From Aquirufa ecclesiirivi (GTDB lineage Bacteria; Bacteroidota; Bacteroidia; Cytophagales; Spirosomataceae): 64,000 nt of DNA. Where the stretch lies: NCBI RefSeq assembly GCF_011250515.1, contig NZ_JAANOP010000003.1:124001-188000 (forward strand). The letters are read 5' to 3'. Position numbers and translations under genes: made by a program. This document shows, in pieces, positions 61,463 through 64,000 of this stretch. Positions within the stretch are counted from its first letter, which is position 1; each line of letters begins with the position of its first letter. The notes under the pieces are model-generated. The model had not been told where the DNA came from. It worked only from the letters and a program-made list of their open reading frames with translations, and made no database searches.

Positions 61463-63073
61463 TTACTCAAAATCAACATCTAAAATCAAATCAGCGGCTT
61501 TTTCAGCGATGGCCATTACCGCCGCATTCGTATTTCCCGCCACTAAATCAGGCATCACAGAGGCATCCGCCACACGAAGTCCCTTCAAACCACGCACGCG
61601 CATATTCAATGAATCGACCACCGCATCGGGATCTATTCCCATTTTACACGTTCCTACTGGATGGTACACACATTCCAAGGCTTCTTGTATATGTTGTAAT
61701 ATAAAGTCCTCCGACCAATCAGAACCAGCTGGGTAATTGACCTGATCATTCAAACGTAAGGGTTTAAAAGCCGAGGATAACATAATTTCTTTGGACAACT
61801 TGACTCCTCTCACCAATGTCGCCAAATCTTCTCCTCCTGCATCCGTTAAAAATTGAGGATCAATCAATGGAGCATCCCAAGGATTGGAAGAGCGTAAACC
61901 TACATATCCCCTACTTTTAGGTTTCAATAAGGTGGGTAAGACCGTAAAACCATCCGATAAAGGCAGATTATCCTTATCATACAAATCATAGGCCCAAGCT
62001 GAGGAAAAATGAAATTGCAAATCAGGTCGCTCAGATTGATTCATGGAATCAAAAAAAGCACATGCTTCCAAGGGACTGGAAGATAATGGTCCTTGATGAC
62101 TCATCAAATAGGTAGCAAAATTCTTCAAATTCAATGCCATATTATAGGATTCCCCCTGGGTATTGGCACGGGTGTTCATGTTGATAAATACGTGATCCGA
62201 CAGATTTTGGCCTACTTTAGGTAAATCATGTCGACAATCAATTCCAAAAGATTTCAAGTAGGATTTATCTCCGATTCCAGACAAAAGCATAATTTGAGGA
62301 CTTTGAAAAGAACCTGCCGATAAAATAACATCTTTGTTTGCCCGATATTCCGTCAGATTCTTTGATCCTCGATAAAATCCTTGTACTCCTAAGACCTTTT
62401 CCCCCTCCATAAGCAAAGATGCTACATGAAATTGGCTAACGATTTTCAAATTAGCTCTTTTCAAAACCGGCTCTATGAAGCCTTTGGCAGCTGAACTGCG
62501 TACACCATCTTGAATATTAAATTGAAAATAGCCAGCCCCAACCTGCCTTTCCCCATTAAAATCGATGTTTTCAGGTATACCCACTTCTTGACAGGCCTCT
62601 ACAAAAGCCTTACCAAAAGGACTAATATGTACTGCATTACTTACCGTAACTGGCCCTTCTTGCCCATGGTAGTCATTTGTAAAAAAGGTGTTTCTTTCTG
62701 ATTTTTTAAAATAAGGTAACAAATCTTGGTAGGACCATCCTGCGCATCCACCTGCCGCCCAATCATCAAAATCTGCCGCATTTCCTCGAATATAGGCCAT
62801 GCAATTAATAGCACTACTTCCTCCCACGGTCTTCCCCCTCGGCTGGTAAATTTTTCTACCCTGTAGCATTGCTTGCGGTTCGGTATAAAAGTTCCAGTCC
62901 AAATGACTCTTTTGTAATAAAGAATAAGCAGAAGGCATGTCTACCCGAGGATCACGGTTATTTATTCCTGCCTCCACGAGCAATACAGAAATATGAGGGT
63001 TGGCAGATAGTCGGTTGGCTAAGACACAGCCCGCTGTTCCTGCACCCACAATGATGTAGTCAAAACTAGACAT
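61463..63073 (-). CDS. GMC-family FAD oxidoreductase (choline dehydrogenase-like)
   Basis: A 536-aa flavoprotein. The FAD-binding motif DYIIVGAGTAGCVLANRLS starts at residue 4, the GMC signature 1 is GKTVGGSSAINCMAYIRG, and the second signature is ILSAGSFQSPQIMLLSGIG. Active-site His is in YHPVGTCKMG (ECVYHPVGTC), followed by GLRVADASVMPDLVAGNTNAAVMAIAEKAA. Relatives oxidise choline and other primary alcohols; the substrate is not deducible. There is no betaine-aldehyde dehydrogenase beside it. It is divergent from the HupE gene and precedes the NTF2-like gene. Confidence 0.92.
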   Translation of the reverse strand: MSSFDYIIVGAGTAGCVLANRLSANPHISVLLVEAGINNRDPRVDMPSAYSLLQKSHLDWNFYTEPQAMLQGRKIYQPRGKTVGGSSAINCMAYIRGNAADFDDWAAGGCAGWSYQDLLPYFKKSERNTFFTNDYHGQEGPVTVSNAVHISPFGKAFVEACQEVGIPENIDFNGERQVGAGYFQFNIQDGVRSSAAKGFIEPVLKRANLKIVSQFHVASLLMEGEKVLGVQGFYRGSKNLTEYRANKDVILSAGSFQSPQIMLLSGIGDKSYLKSFGIDCRHDLPKVGQNLSDHVFINMNTRANTQGESYNMALNLKNFATYLMSHQGPLSSSPLEACAFFDSMNQSERPDLQFHFSSAWAYDLYDKDNLPLSDGFTVLPTLLKPKSRGYVGLRSSNPWDAPLIDPQFLTDAGGEDLATLVRGVKLSKEIMLSSAFKPLRLNDQVNYPAGSDWSEDFILQHIQEALECVYHPVGTCKMGIDPDAVVDSLNMRVRGLKGLRVADASVMPDLVAGNTNAAVMAIAEKAADLILDVDFE

Positions 63074-63089
63074 ATTTAAATAGATCGAT

Positions 63090-63121
63090 TTGCGTTATTT
63101 TCCTGAATTTCAATAATTTTA
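63090..63121 (+). promoter_or_regulatory. Probable promoter of the HupE/UreJ gene
   Basis: TTG at 63090-63092, 21-nt spacer, TAATTTTA at 63114-63121, 19 nt before the start codon. The layout equals that of the fadN promoter, and both -7 boxes are followed by CGC. Confidence 0.5.
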
Positions 63122-63140
63122 CGCAAAACACCACGTAATA

Positions 63141-63722
63141 ATGACCTATTTTAATACCTATTTAACGCTTGGCCTTCAGCATATTTTAAATATTCAAGCT
63201 TTAGATCATCTTCTTTTTATCTTATCTCTTACTTGTATTTATCGATTTTCAGATAGTAAAAATCTCTTCTTTCTCATTACGGCTTTTACCTTAGGACATT
63301 CCTTGACGCTTGCGCTAGCTACTTTAGGATGGATTCAAGTATCCATGCATTGGATTGAATTTTTGATCCCATGTACCATTCTACTTTCAGCCATAGGAAA
63401 TTTTAGTTTCAAAGATTCAGGACTTAAGAAACAAGAGAACTCGGCTTTGAAATATGTATTGGTTGGCATTTTTGGATTAATTCATGGATTAGGATTTTCC
63501 AATTACCTACAAAGCTTATTGGGTAAAGAAAACTCGATCATCGGCCCTTTATTTGCCTTCAATATTGGATTAGAATTAGGTCAAATCGTGGTAGTTATCA
63601 GCATTTTACTCTTTTCCAGCTTGCTCATTCGATTGACCAAAATCAATATGTCTTCATGGGTGCTAGTTGTTTCAGGAATTGTGATAGGCTTAGTTATTCC
63701 CATGATTTTGGAAAGATGGTAA
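63141..63722 (+). CDS. HupE/UreJ-family membrane protein
   Basis: A 193-aa inner-membrane protein with about six helices. Family traits are ALDHLLFILSLT near the N-terminus, LITAFTLGHSLTLALATLG, GIFGLIHGLGFSNYL and LFAFNIGLELGQIVVV; the histidines in DH, GHS and IHG are conserved and may bind a metal, nickel in the characterised relatives. No hydrogenase or urease genes are in sight, so the role may be general metal transport. It converges with nrdB through a strong terminator. Confidence 0.88.
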   Translation: MTYFNTYLTLGLQHILNIQALDHLLFILSLTCIYRFSDSKNLFFLITAFTLGHSLTLALATLGWIQVSMHWIEFLIPCTILLSAIGNFSFKDSGLKKQENSALKYVLVGIFGLIHGLGFSNYLQSLLGKENSIIGPLFAFNIGLELGQIVVVISILLFSSLLIRLTKINMSSWVLVVSGIVIGLVIPMILERW

Positions 63723-63725
63723 AAA

Positions 63726-63751
63726 AAATGCCTCTCATAAGAGAGGCATTT
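63726..63751. terminator. Bidirectional intrinsic terminator
   Basis: 11-bp perfect stem AAATGCCTCTC / GAGAGGCATTT with 4-nt loop, flanked by A-rich and T-rich ends; it separates the convergent HupE and nrdB genes. Confidence 0.88.
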
Positions 63752-63776
63752 CATTGGATAATAAATAATCTATCGA

Positions 63777-63998
63777 CTAAAAATCTTCATCTAAACTGAA
63801 AGACATTGTATCCTTATCTGACATTACTCCAGATTTTTGGTATTCAGCCACGCGTTTTTCAAAGAAATTAGTTTTACCCTGCAATGAAATCATTTCCATG
63901 AAATCAAATGGATTTGTGGCATTGTAAAACTTCTTGCATCCTAAGGAAACCAACAAACGGTCGGCAACAAATTCAATGTACTGGCACATCAAATCGGC
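63777..63998 (-). CDS. nrdB: Class I ribonucleotide reductase small (beta) subunit, 3' part
   Basis: The C-terminal 73 or so residues of Nrd[42 protein letters not shown], and the acidic tail SLDEDF that docks to NrdA. The reading frame is open to the right edge, so the gene begins outside the window. The oxygen-requiring class I enzyme contrasts with the class II nrdJ at the left edge. Confidence 0.93.
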   Translation of the reverse strand, partial: ADLMCQYIEFVADRLLVSLGCKKFYNATNPFDFMEMISLQGKTNFFEKRVAEYQKSGVMSDKDTMSFSLDEDF

Positions 63999-64000
63999 AT

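Overview
The window looks like a chromosome segment of a member of the Bacteroidota, most likely an AT-rich, free-living Cytophagales-type bacterium. The evidence is a SusC/SusD pair, several TonB-dependent or porin-like outer-membrane proteins, many lipoproteins with Bacteroidota-style lipoboxes, DUF families typical of the phylum (DUF4856, DUF4954, DUF4965 and a YwqK-type protein), weak Shine-Dalgarno sequences, and promoters resembling TTG-N19..23-TAnnTTT(A/G). I saw no rRNA, tRNA, CRISPR array, phage module or intact transposase. I cannot name the genus from sequence alone.

Region by region. 1-4.4 kb: the end of an SDR oxidoreductase, then a minus-strand operon of an Fe-S/NO-damage repair protein (RIC/YtfE type) and a B12-dependent ribonucleotide reductase (nrdJ). 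It faces an Rrf2-family regulator with three cysteines across a perfect 10-bp inverted repeat. The last gene of the window is the 3' part of a class I ribonucleotide reductase small subunit, so the cell appears to carry both enzyme classes. 4.5-9.6 kb: a small secreted protein and a porin, then a secreted glycoside-hydrolase-like protein with an HpcH/HpaI aldolase. 9.6-11.6 kb: three overlapping lipoprotein genes (YHYH protein, YwqK-type protein, SCO1-type copper protein). 11.8-17.9 kb: a probable iron-uptake operon (DUF4856 - imelysin - HTTM/gamma-carboxylase-like membrane protein - TonB receptor) preceded by two Fur-box-like palindromes. 18.6-29.2 kb: a SusC/SusD locus with an FG-GAP/ASPIC lipoprotein, a vanadium-haloperoxidase/PAP2 lipoprotein and a DUF1080 protein.

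29.4-31.3 kb: glmS. 31.3-33.2 kb: a small AT-rich island with a gluzincin-type metalloprotease and a decayed DUF4440 gene, bracketed by a direct repeat of about 122 bp. 33.2-40.1 kb: a DUF4965 glutaminase-like protein and a zinc dehydrogenase; an ABC-2 transporter with a LolA-like protein; a flavin reductase with an MmcQ/YjbR protein. 40.2-45 kb: a secreted-type TIM-barrel isomerase, divergent from a GH130 - VOC - DUF4954 operon. 45.4-54 kb: an M28 peptidase, gcvP, and a fatty-acid beta-oxidation pair. 54-64 kb: rocD, a DOPA-dioxygenase-like gene, rho, the biotin operon bioF-bioD-bioA, an NTF2-like protein with a GMC oxidoreductase, a HupE/UreJ protein and the nrdB end.

A 33-nt palindromic element occurs five times, mainly just downstream of genes. 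Four copies share the same internal mismatch and the fifth has its arms in swapped order. This dispersed repeat, the Fur-box/HTTM operon and the RIC-nrdJ/Rrf2 cluster are the observations I would examine first.
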